From assembly GCA_964654185.1 (NCBI GenBank), contig CAZZIE010000013.1:1-51314 (forward strand): a stretch of 51,314 nt of DNA. The letters are read 5' to 3'. How positions within the stretch are numbered: position 1 is the stretch's first letter; the number at the start of each line of letters is the position of its first letter. Shown piece after piece: positions 1-8,083 of the stretch. The notes under the pieces were generated by a model, which was given only the letters and a program-made list of their open reading frames with translations, made no database searches and was not told where the DNA came from. This DNA comes from CAYFQV01 sp964654185. Its GTDB lineage: Bacteria > Spirochaetota > Spirochaetia > DSM-27196 > PWMO01. The position numbers were made by a program, and so were the translations under genes.

Positions 1-744
1 GGGGGGGGCTCGCTCCGGCTGATTTCGCGATACGGGATCGGCGTCGACGCCATTGACCTGGAAGCGGCGCGGCGTGCGGGCGTGACTGTGTGCAACGCCC
101 CGGGGGCCAACGCGCGGCCCACCGCGGAGTGGACCCTGGCGACGATCCTGGACATTGCCGGTCGCCGCGTTCCCCACCATCAGCGTGCCGCGTCGGGGCT
201 CCGAAAGAGCGGGCCCTCGCGCATCGACCTGACAGCGGCTAGGGTCGGGATTGTCGGAACCGGTCATGTCGGCATGCTGATGGCGGAGATGCTCGCACCC
301 TTCGACGTGAAGCTGATCGCCAAGGACCGCGGCGACGAGATCGAGTGGATCCGCAGGCACAACGTCGAGATGGTTGAGCTGGACGAGCTCTGCCGGCGCG
401 CCGATGTCGTGACGCTCCACGCCTCCGCGAAGGAGCAACTCATTGGCCCCGCCGAGCTCGACCTCATGCGGCCCACGACGATCCTGGTCAACTGCGCCCG
501 GGGGTACCACGTGGATAACCGCGAGGCGTGGCGGCGCGTAAAGGATGGACGGCTCTGGGGCTACGGCATCGACGAGGTGTGGCCGGAGAGCGACCTGCCC
601 CTGGACGGCCTGAACATCGTGGCCAGCCCCCACGTCGGCTCCGACAGCGACCGCGGCAAGCTGGGCATGCAGCGCATGTCCGTCGACCGGGTCCTGGAGC
701 TCCTCGATGGACGTGAGCTGACGAACGTCGTGAATCCGGGGTAG
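1..744 (+). CDS. D-2-hydroxyacid dehydrogenase, 5' end cut by the window
   Basis: C-terminal part of an NAD-dependent D-isomer-specific 2-hydroxyacid dehydrogenase (phosphoglycerate dehydrogenase-like). The frame is open from base 1, and the first visible residues (LRLISRYGIGVDAIDLEAA) match the family segment just before the cofactor domain, so the N-terminal substrate domain is missing. The Rossmann glycine motif VGIVGTGHVG is at visible residues 82-91. The catalytic Arg is in NCARG (about 167), Glu in PES (about 196), and His in SPHVG (about 211). The internal ATG at 82 is only a methionine-free-valine boundary inside the fold, not a credible start. The substrate cannot be told: serine biosynthesis is possible, but no ACT domain follows the catalytic core, so a glyoxylate/hydroxypyruvate or other sugar-acid reductase is equally likely. 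Confidence 0.88.
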   Translation, partial: GGGSLRLISRYGIGVDAIDLEAARRAGVTVCNAPGANARPTAEWTLATILDIAGRRVPHHQRAASGLRKSGPSRIDLTAARVGIVGTGHVGMLMAEMLAPFDVKLIAKDRGDEIEWIRRHNVEMVELDELCRRADVVTLHASAKEQLIGPAELDLMRPTTILVNCARGYHVDNREAWRRVKDGRLWGYGIDEVWPESDLPLDGLNIVASPHVGSDSDRGKLGMQRMSVDRVLELLDGRELTNVVNPG

Positions 745-829
745 CGGCGAGTGGTGACGCTCCCCGGACGGGCCTGGCGCGCCCGGAGCAATGTGAGACG
801 GCGCAATCCGACCCATCTCCAGCGGCGGC

Positions 830-888
830 CCCCTCCTTAGAAGACCCCTCCTTAGAACACCCCGATCGGCTAGAACACCCCGATCAAC
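830..888. repeat. two short tandem duplications at a stop codon
   Basis: A 15-bp unit (CCCCTCCTTAGAAGA-like) is doubled at 830-858. Directly after it an 18-bp unit, TAGAACACCCCGATCGGC, is doubled at 853-870 and 871-888 with two mismatches. The second unit contains the stop codon and last codons of the TSUP permease gene on the minus strand, so the tail IGVF-stop is effectively written twice, once after the real stop. Confidence 0.8.
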
Positions 889-1682
889 CGGAGCGCGCTC
901 GCGGCGACGGCGGCGACAATGACCCAGCGCACCGCCTTTGCCCCGCGCTTCACGGCAAAGCGGACGCCGATCCAGGCGCCGATCATGTTACCGACACCGA
1001 GAATGAGGCCCAGGAGCCAGACGACCTGACCGTAGACGGTGAAGATGATGAGGGCCAGGATCGAGTAGAAGAGGATGATGAAGACCTTCGTGGCGTTGGT
1101 CTTCACGAGGTCCAGGCCGAGGAGCCAGGTGATGCCGGTGATCAGCAGGAAGCCGACGCCCGCCTGGATGAAGCCGCCGTAGATGCCGATCACGAAGAAC
1201 ACCGGCACCTGCAGCCACACCGAGCGCAGGCGGAAGGCGTCCTCTCCCGGGACGGGCTTGCGCACAAAGAGCGTTGCAACGACCAGCACCAGCACCACCG
1301 CCAGGGCAATATCGAAGATCCGCTCCGGCAGCTCCGCGGCAATGAAGGCGCCGACGATTGCTCCGGCCATGGCCGCACCTGTAGCCGGCGCGGAGCGCCG
1401 GATCTCCAGCTTGCCCTGCTGGTAGAAGCGGCCCGTGCTCACCAGGTTCTGCATGAGGATGGCCACGCGGTTCGTGCCGTTGGCCACGGGAGAGGGCAGT
1501 CCGAGGAAGATGAGCGCCGGAATGGTGATGAGGGTTCCACCGCCGGCCAGGGTGTTCACAAAGCCGGCAATCACACCGGCGGCCAGGAGAATGACAGGTT
1601 CATACCACTCGATAGGTCGATCCTTTCTGCGCGCCGGCAGTCGCACGCCCCGCAGGTCGCCCGGCGCGCGGTTCTCCGTCAC
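870..1682 (-). CDS. TSUP (TauE/SafE-type) membrane permease
   Basis: Predicted 270-residue inner-membrane transporter of the TSUP family, whose members export or import sulfite, sulfoacetate, thiosulfate or related small anions. About eight hydrophobic helices are visible in two halves. Each half carries the family's glycine-rich loop: AGFVNTLAGGGTLITIPAL near residues 39-57 and GGFIQAGVGFLLI near 168-180. GTG start at 1682; no good Shine-Dalgarno is visible, and the first 25 residues are polar and could be partly untranslated. A palindrome identical in architecture to one upstream of the CRP/FNR gene lies 20 bp upstream. The substrate is unknown; regulation shared with the nitrate locus would favour a nitrogen- or sulfur-oxyanion role, which is inference. 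Confidence 0.88.
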   Translation of the reverse strand: MTENRAPGDLRGVRLPARRKDRPIEWYEPVILLAAGVIAGFVNTLAGGGTLITIPALIFLGLPSPVANGTNRVAILMQNLVSTGRFYQQGKLEIRRSAPATGAAMAGAIVGAFIAAELPERIFDIALAVVLVLVVATLFVRKPVPGEDAFRLRSVWLQVPVFFVIGIYGGFIQAGVGFLLITGITWLLGLDLVKTNATKVFIILFYSILALIIFTVYGQVVWLLGLILGVGNMIGAWIGVRFAVKRGAKAVRWVIVAAVAASALRLIGVF

Positions 1683-1702
1683 GACGCGCTTGCGCCGGGT
1701 CG

Positions 1703-1716
1703 GTAACGGCGGTTAC
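1703..1716. promoter_or_regulatory. GTAAC-N4-GTTAC palindrome upstream of TSUP gene
   Basis: GTAACGGCGGTTAC is a perfect 5-4-5 inverted repeat ending 20 bp before the TSUP start codon. The same arms and spacing recur at 11581-11594 on the promoter of the CRP/FNR-family gene. CRP/FNR proteins bind such short palindromes (cyanobacterial NtcA, for example, reads GTA-N8-TAC), so this is a candidate binding site for that regulator. Confidence 0.55.
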
Positions 1717-1962
1717 TCTATCAGAATCGCAACAGCGTGTTCAGTCGCTCGGTTGTGCCGGGACGCTCACTCGCACGGCGCTGCGGGGCTGGCCCCGTCG
1801 CGCACGCAGGAGCCCCCGCCCGGCCGCGCGGGGGCCCGCGCGTGGGCCCGCTCCCGCGGGGCGGGGCTGCGCCCCGGGAACTCCGACACCACGGCGCGAG
1901 ACCGCTCCCGCGGTGCAGCATCGCCGCAGTTGTGCGGTCGGTCGCCGAGCGACGCGGCGCTG

Positions 1963-1977
1963 TGTAGACATTCTACA
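1963..1977. promoter_or_regulatory. operator-like palindrome touching the RBS of the amidohydrolase
   Basis: TGTAGA-CAT-TCTACA is a perfect 6-3-6 inverted repeat whose last base overlaps the start of the AGGAGG Shine-Dalgarno (1977-1982). As DNA it looks like a repressor operator; as RNA it would form a hairpin abutting the ribosome site. No cognate regulator gene is adjacent. Confidence 0.5.
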
Positions 1978-1988
1978 GGAGGACTTCA

Positions 1989-3299
1989 ATGGCACAGGAC
2001 CTGTTCATTCGCAATGCCCGACTTCGCGGCAGGGAGGGCTTGTTCGACATTGCCGTGCGGAGCGGCAGGATTGAGAAGATCACCCCCGTCGGCAACGGCG
2101 CGGGGCCCGACAGCGGCGCAGGCTCGGCGGGCGGCACGGGCGCGGGCTCCGGGGCCGCCTCCGGCACGGCCGCGGCCGCCGGGGCGCGCACCTGGGACCG
2201 TCCGACCCGGGAGGGCGAGACGATCGATGCGAAGGGCAACCTGGTAACCGAGCCCTTCGTGAACGGCCACCTCCACCTGGACAAGGTGTACACCCTGGAG
2301 CGCCTGGGCAACGAGGCGCTGAAAGCGTACCAGTCCTCCGGCATGGGCGGCGCCATGACCGCCATTGAGCTCGCCGCGGCGGTGAAGAACGACTACGACC
2401 AGTCCTGGATCGTGCCGAACGTCCGCCGCGCCGTGGAGCGCGCCGTCTCCTTTGGAAACACCCACATCCGCGCCTTTGCGGATGTCGACACCACCGGCAA
2501 GCTGGAAGGGGTCAAGGCGCTCCTGCAGGTGCGCGACGAGATGAAGGACGTCTGCACCCTGGAAGTCGTCGCCTTTCCCCAGGACGGCGTCATCCGCGAT
2601 CCCGGCGCGGAGGACTATGTGAAGCAGGCCCTCGACCTCGGCGCCGATTGTGTCGGCGGCATCCCCTGGATCGAGCTGACGGATGCGGACGCGCAGGAGC
2701 ACATCGACCGGATGATGGCCCTCGCCGTGAAGTACGACCGGGATGTCTCCATGCTCGTTGACGACACCGGCGACCCCAACCTGCGAACCCTCGAGATGCT
2801 CGCGGTGAAGACCATCGAGATCGGCTGGGAGGGCCGGGTCACCGCCCAGCACGCCCGCGCCATGGCCACCTACCCCGAGCCCACCTTCCGCCGCCTCGTC
2901 GGCCTGCTGAAGAAGGCACAGATCTCCGTAGTCAGCGACCCGCAAACCGGCCCCCTCCACGCCCGCGTCCAGGACCTCCGCGCCGCGGACATTCCGGTCG
3001 CCCTGGGCCAGGACGACTGCGCCGACGCCTACTACCCCTTCGGCCGCAACAACATGCTGGAAGTCGGCTTCCTGGCAAGCCATCTGCTCTGGATGACGAG
3101 CTTCGAGGATCTGGAAGCGATCTACGACATGCTCACGAAGGATGCAGCAAGAGCTCTTGGGATCGATGCATACGGCCTTGCGGAAAACGCCGCGGCGAAC
3201 CTTGTCGTCCTGCCGCAGCCGACCGTATGGGAAGCGCTCTGGGAGCACGAGGCCCCTGCGTTCGTCGTCCGAGGGGGACAAGTCATCGCGGAGGCGTGA
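1989..3299 (+). CDS. cytosine deaminase-like amidohydrolase with altered metal site
   Basis: 436-residue member of the amidohydrolase superfamily, closest in pattern to CodA cytosine deaminase. Visible are the HxH metal motif in NGHLHLDK (His94, His96), TAQHARAM (His288, the CodA His246 equivalent) and GQDD (Asp342, the CodA Asp313 equivalent). Aligning YDRDVSMLVDD to the CodA segment YDRLIDVHCDE puts Leu256 where CodA has metal ligand His214, and Asp259 where it has catalytic Glu217. So either the substrate differs or the metal site is rebuilt. Residues 36-66 are a Gly/Ala/Ser low-complexity insert not expected in the family. ATG start with AGGAGG 6 nt upstream. It stands alone on its strand. 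Substrate unknown: a deaminase or a hydrolase of a cyclic amide or amidine is likely. Confidence 0.8.
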   Translation: MAQDLFIRNARLRGREGLFDIAVRSGRIEKITPVGNGAGPDSGAGSAGGTGAGSGAASGTAAAAGARTWDRPTREGETIDAKGNLVTEPFVNGHLHLDKVYTLERLGNEALKAYQSSGMGGAMTAIELAAAVKNDYDQSWIVPNVRRAVERAVSFGNTHIRAFADVDTTGKLEGVKALLQVRDEMKDVCTLEVVAFPQDGVIRDPGAEDYVKQALDLGADCVGGIPWIELTDADAQEHIDRMMALAVKYDRDVSMLVDDTGDPNLRTLEMLAVKTIEIGWEGRVTAQHARAMATYPEPTFRRLVGLLKKAQISVVSDPQTGPLHARVQDLRAADIPVALGQDDCADAYYPFGRNNMLEVGFLASHLLWMTSFEDLEAIYDMLTKDAARALGIDAYGLAENAAANLVVLPQPTVWEALWEHEAPAFVVRGGQVIAEA

Positions 3300-3353
3300 C
3301 GGCACGGCGGCAGCGCCGACCCGGGGCCGACGGCCACCCCTCGCGCGGCCCCC

Positions 3354-4823
3354 CTATCGGGAGGTACGCTCCCACTCCGCGGCCTGAGTTGCGTGGGTCA
3401 GGGTTCGCCACTCCTGGGATACCGGCAGAATCCCGAGTTGCCTGACAATGTCGCGAGCCGCAAGGCCCACCAGGGCCATGTAGGTCGGATAGGCGAGTTG
3501 GAGGTTTGCCAGGTCCTCGACCTGGATGTCCGCGCTCATCCCGGCGGCGACCATTTCGACGAGCTCCACCGCCTGCTCGCCGACGGCGTGGGCGCCGAGA
3601 ATGTGGTGGGACTCCCGGTCCACAATGAGTTTGAGGAAGCCCCTCGTCTGCCCGTCGATGATCGCGCGGTCGAGGGCGCGGTAGGAGACGGTGGCGGTAA
3701 TCGTGGGATGTGACTTTGAGGCCTGCTCCTCCGTCGGCCCGACCCCGCCGTACTCCGGCTCGGTGAAACCGCCGTGGGGCGCCCGGGCGCTCTCCTGCGT
3801 TGTCGCGTAGCCCAGGACGGCGTGCTCCGCGGCAATGCGCGCCTGGTTGGCGGCGTTCTGAACAAGCATGGTCTTGCCTATCACGTCACCCGCCGCATAG
3901 ATATGCCCCTGAGAGGTGCGCATGGCTTCATCGACCACAATGTAGCTCTTCGACCGCTCAACGCCGGCCTTCTCAAGACCCAGGGTGTCGGTTCTGCCGC
4001 CCCAGCCGGTTGCCATGATGACGGCGTCGCACTGCAGGCGCTCCGTCGCGTCGTGGTGTCGGTACGTCAACGTCACGGTGCCGTCGGTATCCGAGCGCCC
4101 CACGCGATCGACGCCGTCAATGCCGGTGATGATTGTCATGCCGTCGTCGACGAAGGCGGCGTGCATCTCTTCGGAGACTGCCGGGTCCTCGACAGGGAGG
4201 ATGGCCGGCATTATGTCGATGAGGCTGGTCTCGACGCCGAAGGCATTGAACACCGAGGCGAGTTGAGCCCCCGTTGCCCCGGCGCCGACGACGACGACGC
4301 TCTGGGGAAGGCTGGACAGCTGCCATACGTCGTTGGGCGTCAGAGCATGCTCCGCGCCGGGGATCGGGAGCTTCTTCGGGTGGCCGCCCACGGCAATGAC
4401 GATCCCCTTCCCGGTGACACGCGTACCGTCGGCCGCCTCTATGGTGTGCGCGTCGACGAAGGCGGAGGGACCACCGCCGGACATCACCTCAATCCCGGTC
4501 TCCCGAAGATGGCTGTCGAGGGACTTGTTCCGGCGCACCTCCTCCACAATAGTGGCCGTTCTCCGGAGCGTAGCGGCGAAATCGACGCGCGGTCGCTCCG
4601 AAAGGGAGATGCCGTAGGCGCCGGCCTGCCGAGTGTCCCGCACCAGCCTGGCGGCCCTGGCAAGAACGCGGGTGGGTACGCAGCCGTCGTTGGTGCAGGT
4701 GCCGCCGAAGTCGCCCTCCTCCAGCAGCACCACCTCGGCACCGAGCTCCCGCGCCCGCAACGCCGCGGTAACACCGGCGGGTCCGCCGCCGAGAACAACA
4801 AGATCGTATTGATGCATGGCCAT
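3354..4823 (-). CDS. dihydrolipoamide dehydrogenase/MerA-like flavoprotein
   Basis: 489-residue class I pyridine nucleotide-disulfide oxidoreductase. FAD-binding GGGPAG is at residues 12-17, the redox-active disulfide GGTCTNDGCVP has Cys43 and Cys48, an NAD(P)-binding motif VVVVGAGATGAQLAS is near 176-190, the second FAD motif is HIYAAGDV, and the dimerisation domain occupies about 355-489. In true lipoamide dehydrogenases and glutathione reductases a His-Pro-Thr with a following Glu is the acid/base pair; here the segment reads AYPTYMA, so the His is Tyr. That resembles mercuric reductase and soluble transhydrogenase more than lipoamide dehydrogenase. No vicinal Cys pair is present at the C-terminus, so it is not a classic MerA. 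GGGAGG precedes the first of two in-frame ATGs. A reductase of unknown electron acceptor. Confidence 0.82.
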   Translation of the reverse strand: MAMHQYDLVVLGGGPAGVTAALRARELGAEVVLLEEGDFGGTCTNDGCVPTRVLARAARLVRDTRQAGAYGISLSERPRVDFAATLRRTATIVEEVRRNKSLDSHLRETGIEVMSGGGPSAFVDAHTIEAADGTRVTGKGIVIAVGGHPKKLPIPGAEHALTPNDVWQLSSLPQSVVVVGAGATGAQLASVFNAFGVETSLIDIMPAILPVEDPAVSEEMHAAFVDDGMTIITGIDGVDRVGRSDTDGTVTLTYRHHDATERLQCDAVIMATGWGGRTDTLGLEKAGVERSKSYIVVDEAMRTSQGHIYAAGDVIGKTMLVQNAANQARIAAEHAVLGYATTQESARAPHGGFTEPEYGGVGPTEEQASKSHPTITATVSYRALDRAIIDGQTRGFLKLIVDRESHHILGAHAVGEQAVELVEMVAAGMSADIQVEDLANLQLAYPTYMALVGLAARDIVRQLGILPVSQEWRTLTHATQAAEWERTSR

Positions 4824-4915
4824 GGTGCCTCCCTTATCTTGAAGCTACGGCCCCGGACGCCCCCGCGGAATACCCCACCCGGCCTACCGATTCTGTGACG
4901 TGCTCCGCCGGCGTC

Positions 4916-4945
4916 TTGCTCCGTCCCCGGCGGTGCGGCTAATCT
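4916..4945 (+). promoter_or_regulatory. sigma-70-type promoter of rbsK
   Basis: TTGCTC (4916-4921), 18-bp spacer, TAATCT (4940-4945). The predicted transcript begins near 4952 and reaches AAGGAGG before the ribokinase ATG at 4970. Confidence 0.55.
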
Positions 4946-4969
4946 AGGAGCGCACAAGGAGGCGGCATC

Positions 4970-5893
4970 ATGAGCGCGACGTACTGCGTCATCGGCAGCA
5001 TCAACATGGATCTGGTCGCCGGAGTCGATCGCTTTCCCCGACCCGGCGAGAGCCGCGTCGGCCACACCTTTGGCACCTACCCCGGCGGCAAGGGAGCGAA
5101 CCAGGCGGTCGCCCTGGCGCGGCTCGGTGCACAGGTCATGATGGCGGGCAAGCTCGGCGACGACACCTTCGGTCAGGACTACCTTGGGGTATTTCGCGAT
5201 GAAGGAATCGATCCGTCGCTCATTGAGGTGGATCCGGACGCCGCCACGGGGGTGGCCGTCATTGAGGTGGACGACAGCGGGGAGAACCACATTGTCGTGG
5301 TGCCGGGCGCGAACATGACCCTCGACGCCGCCTACGTTGAGGCACGGACTTCCGCCATTTCCGCGGCGGATGTCGCGCTATTTCAGCTCGAGATTCCCCT
5401 GGAGGTGGATAGGGCCGGACTCGACCTCATGAAGAGGGCGGGAAAGATCACCATCCTGGATCCCGCCCCGGCGCCGCGCGAGCCCGTGCCCCGCGCCATT
5501 CTGGAGCTGGCCGACTACGTGACTCCGAACGAGACGGAGGCCCGTGAGCTCACCGGAATCACCGTCACCGATCAGGACTCCGCCCTCGAGGCCGGGAGGC
5601 AACTTCAGGAACAGGGAGCCGGAACCGTGATCATTAAGGCCGGCCCTCATGGAGCCTATATAGTCTCTGCTCACGGCATCCGCCACATCCCCGGCTTTTC
5701 GATCAAGGCTGCAGACACTACCGCCGCCGGCGACGCCTTTAACGCCGGCCTCGCCTTCGCCCTGGGTGAAGGCGGATCACTCGACGAGGCGGTGCGGCAT
5801 GCCAACGCCGTCGGCGCCCTGGCGTGCACAAGACTCGGTGCCCAGAGCGCCCTGCCCCGCCGGGATGAGGTGGAGGCGCTCCGTGGCGGCTGA
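4970..5893 (+). CDS. rbsK: ribokinase (PfkB family)
   Basis: 307-residue cytoplasmic sugar kinase that phosphorylates ribose, or a close relative, at the 5-hydroxyl using ATP. It starts with the family pattern VIGSINMDLV and the di-glycine substrate motif GGKGANQA at residues 39-46. The second PfkB signature DTTAAGDAFNAG near residue 250 carries the catalytic Asp in the AAGD anion hole. Full family length. ATG start with AAGGAGG eight bases upstream. No ribose ABC transporter is adjacent, so it may serve nucleoside salvage or deoxyribose rather than ribose import. It converges on the ric gene with only three bases between the stop codons, leaving no room for a separate terminator. Confidence 0.9.
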   Translation: MSATYCVIGSINMDLVAGVDRFPRPGESRVGHTFGTYPGGKGANQAVALARLGAQVMMAGKLGDDTFGQDYLGVFRDEGIDPSLIEVDPDAATGVAVIEVDDSGENHIVVVPGANMTLDAAYVEARTSAISAADVALFQLEIPLEVDRAGLDLMKRAGKITILDPAPAPREPVPRAILELADYVTPNETEARELTGITVTDQDSALEAGRQLQEQGAGTVIIKAGPHGAYIVSAHGIRHIPGFSIKAADTTAAGDAFNAGLAFALGEGGSLDEAVRHANAVGALACTRLGAQSALPRRDEVEALRGG

Positions 5894-5896
5894 CGT

Positions 5897-6622
5897 TCAC
5901 CGCCGCGGCGACGCCGACGCGCCGGCCGTTGTGAACCGCGGGAAGAGCACGTTGTTCTCCGTGTGGACGTGGCGGTGCATCTCCCGCTCGAGCTCCTCCA
6001 GGGCGGAGAGGGTTGCCCGGGTTGAGTTGCAGGCCCCTTCGAAGGGAGTGTAGCCGTCGGTGACGCCGCGCATGGCTTCGAGCGCTTGAGCGGCGCTGTC
6101 GTGCTCGGCCTCCATCTCTCGGATGAGCTTTGCGACGGCGTCCGCATTGGCGACGGCGTCCGCATTGGTGTCGGCGTCGGCGTCGAGACGAAGCTGCGGA
6201 AAGAGCTTCTCCTCCTCTGCGGCAAGGTGGCCGTAGATCTCATTCTCAAAGTCCATGTAGACGTCCCGCAGCGCCAGGAGACGGGGATCCTCATTCCCGT
6301 GTCCCTCCGCGACCTTGTCCACCATCTCGTGCAGGCGCGGAAGCTCCCGGCGCAGCGCATCGTGATAGGTTGTGACGATGTGGTCCACCAGCTCCGCGCT
6401 CGACATAGCGGAAACATCGGCCACTGAATCCTGAGCCTGGGCAGCCTCCCCGGCCGCCATGGTTCGCGCGATCGCTTCCGGGTCGAGCCCCCTGGCCGCG
6501 ACGGCGTCCCGGAAGGGAACGGCTCCGCCGCAGCAGTAGTTGATGCCCAGGGCCTCGAAGACCCGCGCCCGGGAGGGGCGCTCCTGCACAAGGTCGGCAA
6601 CGTGACGAGTGATATCGATCAT
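5897..6622 (-). CDS. ric: iron-sulfur cluster repair di-iron protein (RIC/ScdA/YtfE)
   Basis: 241-residue di-iron protein that protects or repairs Fe-S clusters after nitric oxide or oxidative damage. The N-terminal ScdA-type domain has the CCGG motif (Cys30, Cys31 in NYCCGGA). The hemerythrin-like C-terminal domain supplies His81/His87, His132 in GHLAAEEE, His174 in EAEHD, and His216-220 in HRHVHTENN, with nearby Glu residues as bridging ligands. An Asp/Ala/Asn insert at about 147-164 comes from an in-frame 18-bp tandem duplication. AGGAGG lies upstream of the ATG. It is the last gene of the minus-strand nitrate operon, 58 bp after the membrane-protein gene, which fits protection from NO formed from nitrite. 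Confidence 0.9.
   Translation of the reverse strand: MIDITRHVADLVQERPSRARVFEALGINYCCGGAVPFRDAVAARGLDPEAIARTMAAGEAAQAQDSVADVSAMSSAELVDHIVTTYHDALRRELPRLHEMVDKVAEGHGNEDPRLLALRDVYMDFENEIYGHLAAEEEKLFPQLRLDADADTNADAVANADAVAKLIREMEAEHDSAAQALEAMRGVTDGYTPFEGACNSTRATLSALEELEREMHRHVHTENNVLFPRFTTAGASASPRR
6132..6167. repeat. in-frame 18-bp tandem duplication in ric
   Basis: GCGACGGCGTCCGCATTG occurs twice back to back (6132-6149, 6150-6167) with no mismatch, adding six codons (an Asn-Ala-Asp-Ala-Val-Ala repeat) in a loop of the di-iron protein. More distant GTCGGCGTCGGC copies follow. Confidence 0.85.
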
Positions 6623-6680
6623 TGGACCAGGTCCTCCTGTTTGTTTGCTTCAGCCGTCGACGTTCATCCGGCGCCGGCAC

Positions 6681-7457
6681 CTAGATGAAGGCGGTACCGA
6701 ACTCCGCGATCACGGCGACGACCAGCGCGGCAGCGACCGGCACGGGCCGCATGGCTGCATTTCTGACTTTATCACTAATCAACCACGGAACGACACCGGC
6801 AGCCATGAAGACAGTGATCAACGCCGCGTTGACGGCGCCTTCGAAGAAGACGAACTGCAGAAGAGCGCCGGTCGGGCGCGCCATAATGCCGCCCTGGATT
6901 CCCAGAATCACGTTGAGCAGCAGAAAAACGCCGCGCCACCCAAGGCTGACGCCGAGAGCCGTGGAGACGCTTCGGAGAGATACCTTGGCGAAACCGGTCA
7001 CATACAGCCCCAGAAAGACAATGAGTCCCTCCGAGATGATCGCCAGCGCAGGATTCCGGACGAAGTTCCACCGCACCACCGGCAACGCCACGGAGGCCAG
7101 TTTCACCATGGCAGCTACGGCGGCCACACCGAGGGCGCTCGAAGGCCGCTTCGTGGCGTGAGCGGCGCCAATAAGAAAGATCAGGCCGATCGGGAACATG
7201 ACGAATCCGGCGATCCGCGGGAACGGCGTGACCCGCGGGAGGAAGTGCAGAAGAAACCCCAGAGTCGCCTCCATGATGCCCCATACGCCACCGAAGAAGA
7301 GAACGGTCATGAGAGTCCGGTTGCCATCCGCACGCTCCCGGCCGTCGACCCGGCCGAGCCCGCGGTCGCCGTCGCGCCCGGGGTGGCCGCCGCGTGCGAC
7401 ATTGCCGCCGTGTCCGGGGTTGCCGCCCACTTCATTCCGTGCTTCAAGATTGTTCAT
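6681..7457 (-). CDS. membrane protein of the nitrate/molybdenum operon, function unknown
   Basis: 258 residues: a hydrophilic Gly/Arg/Asp-rich N-terminus of about 45 residues, then six to seven hydrophobic helices starting with TLMTVLFFGGVWGIMEA. I do not recognise a family. The multi-helix, small-loop shape is compatible with a substrate-binding component or a passive carrier, but this is not evidence of function. AAAGGAGG lies just upstream of the ATG, which overlaps the mobA stop in an ATGA arrangement, so it is translationally coupled to the molybdenum-cofactor gene. Its position between mobA and ric suggests a part in molybdenum cofactor or nitrate metabolism. Confidence 0.75.
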   Translation of the reverse strand: MNNLEARNEVGGNPGHGGNVARGGHPGRDGDRGLGRVDGRERADGNRTLMTVLFFGGVWGIMEATLGFLLHFLPRVTPFPRIAGFVMFPIGLIFLIGAAHATKRPSSALGVAAVAAMVKLASVALPVVRWNFVRNPALAIISEGLIVFLGLYVTGFAKVSLRSVSTALGVSLGWRGVFLLLNVILGIQGGIMARPTGALLQFVFFEGAVNAALITVFMAAGVVPWLISDKVRNAAMRPVPVAAALVVAVIAEFGTAFI

Positions 7458-8083
7458 GACGACCTCCTTTTGTGGTCTCCTGCAAACCTGGCGTACGCAT
7501 CCTCCGTGTTCAGGTTGATCCTGAGCTCCTCGGCGCTTTCGGGCCCGAGGCGGATCTCCCGACAGGAGATACTGCGAAGCAGGTCCCTGACGCTCAGGCG
7601 TCCTGCCGTCATTGCGTCCTCCAGAGCCGGTCTTGCACCGGGCTCGAAGATTGTGCAGAGGGGCTCCATGCCGCCGTCGACACCGCGGAAGGCCACTGCA
7701 GTGGCACCCTCCTCAGGTGACCGATCCGCCGCGAGTCGACTGAGTGTGCGTGGCGATACGGCGGCAAGATCGACGGCGAGGACGAGCCAGGCGTGGTCGG
7801 GACGCTCCTCGAAGGCGCGCCGGATCCCGCCCATCGGACCCGCCTCGACCCGGTCGTACAGGACCGGCACTCCCGCCTGTCGCGCCGCCGTCGTCTGGGC
7901 GCGCCGGAGGGAAACGAAGGTCTCGATCCCCAGGGTCTGCACGGTGGCAACGGCGCGGTAGAGCTGGGCGTTTCCATCAATGTTGAGAAGCGCCTTGTCC
8001 CGCCCCATTCGCCGGCTGTGGCCGCCGGCCAGCACCAGGCCCGCAAGGGGGGCCCGGTCGTGCGTTGAGTCACGCCGTGGCAT
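7454..8083 (-). CDS. mobA: molybdenum cofactor guanylyltransferase
   Basis: 209-residue cytoplasmic enzyme that attaches GMP to molybdopterin to make the guanine-dinucleotide cofactor used by DMSO-reductase-family enzymes such as the nitrate reductase encoded immediately upstream. The nucleotidyltransferase signature LVLAGGHSRRMGRDKA is at about residues 16-31. The downstream Asp of LVLAVDLA, where most homologs have a CDMP-type motif, likely binds metal. PLCTIFEP is typical of MobA. Its start overlaps the last 14 bases of the reductase gene, and its stop overlaps the start of the next gene, so all three are co-translated. Confidence 0.92.
   Translation of the reverse strand: MPRRDSTHDRAPLAGLVLAGGHSRRMGRDKALLNIDGNAQLYRAVATVQTLGIETFVSLRRAQTTAARQAGVPVLYDRVEAGPMGGIRRAFEERPDHAWLVLAVDLAAVSPRTLSRLAADRSPEEGATAVAFRGVDGGMEPLCTIFEPGARPALEDAMTAGRLSVRDLLRSISCREIRLGPESAEELRINLNTEDAYARFAGDHKRRSS

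Larger units (their letters stand above)
1683..1988. other. GC-rich divergent intergenic region
   Basis: Separates the TSUP gene from the amidohydrolase gene. It holds the palindrome at 1703-1716, a very GC-rich stretch at about 1790-1930 with many overlapping short G/C hairpins, and the palindrome plus Shine-Dalgarno at 1963-1982. I see no convincing gene, although both strands are open for some distance because of base composition. Confidence 0.6.

Noticed and set aside
1790..1930. Structured RNA or riboswitch in the GC-rich spacer
   Set aside because: Many hairpins are possible, but any GC-rich sequence allows that; no conserved riboswitch core is visible.
1986..3305. Full-length open frame antisense to the amidohydrolase
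   Set aside because: Mirror of third-position G/C in the real gene; no motif, no ribosome site.
3354..4823. Annotation as mercuric reductase
   Set aside because: The Tyr in place of the His-Glu pair is MerA-like, but the C-terminal Cys pair, the heavy-metal N-terminal domain and any mer genes are absent.
3774..4898. Open frame antisense to the flavoprotein reductase
   Set aside because: His/Gly/Arg-rich translation without any recognisable fold; the reductase strand has all cofactor motifs.
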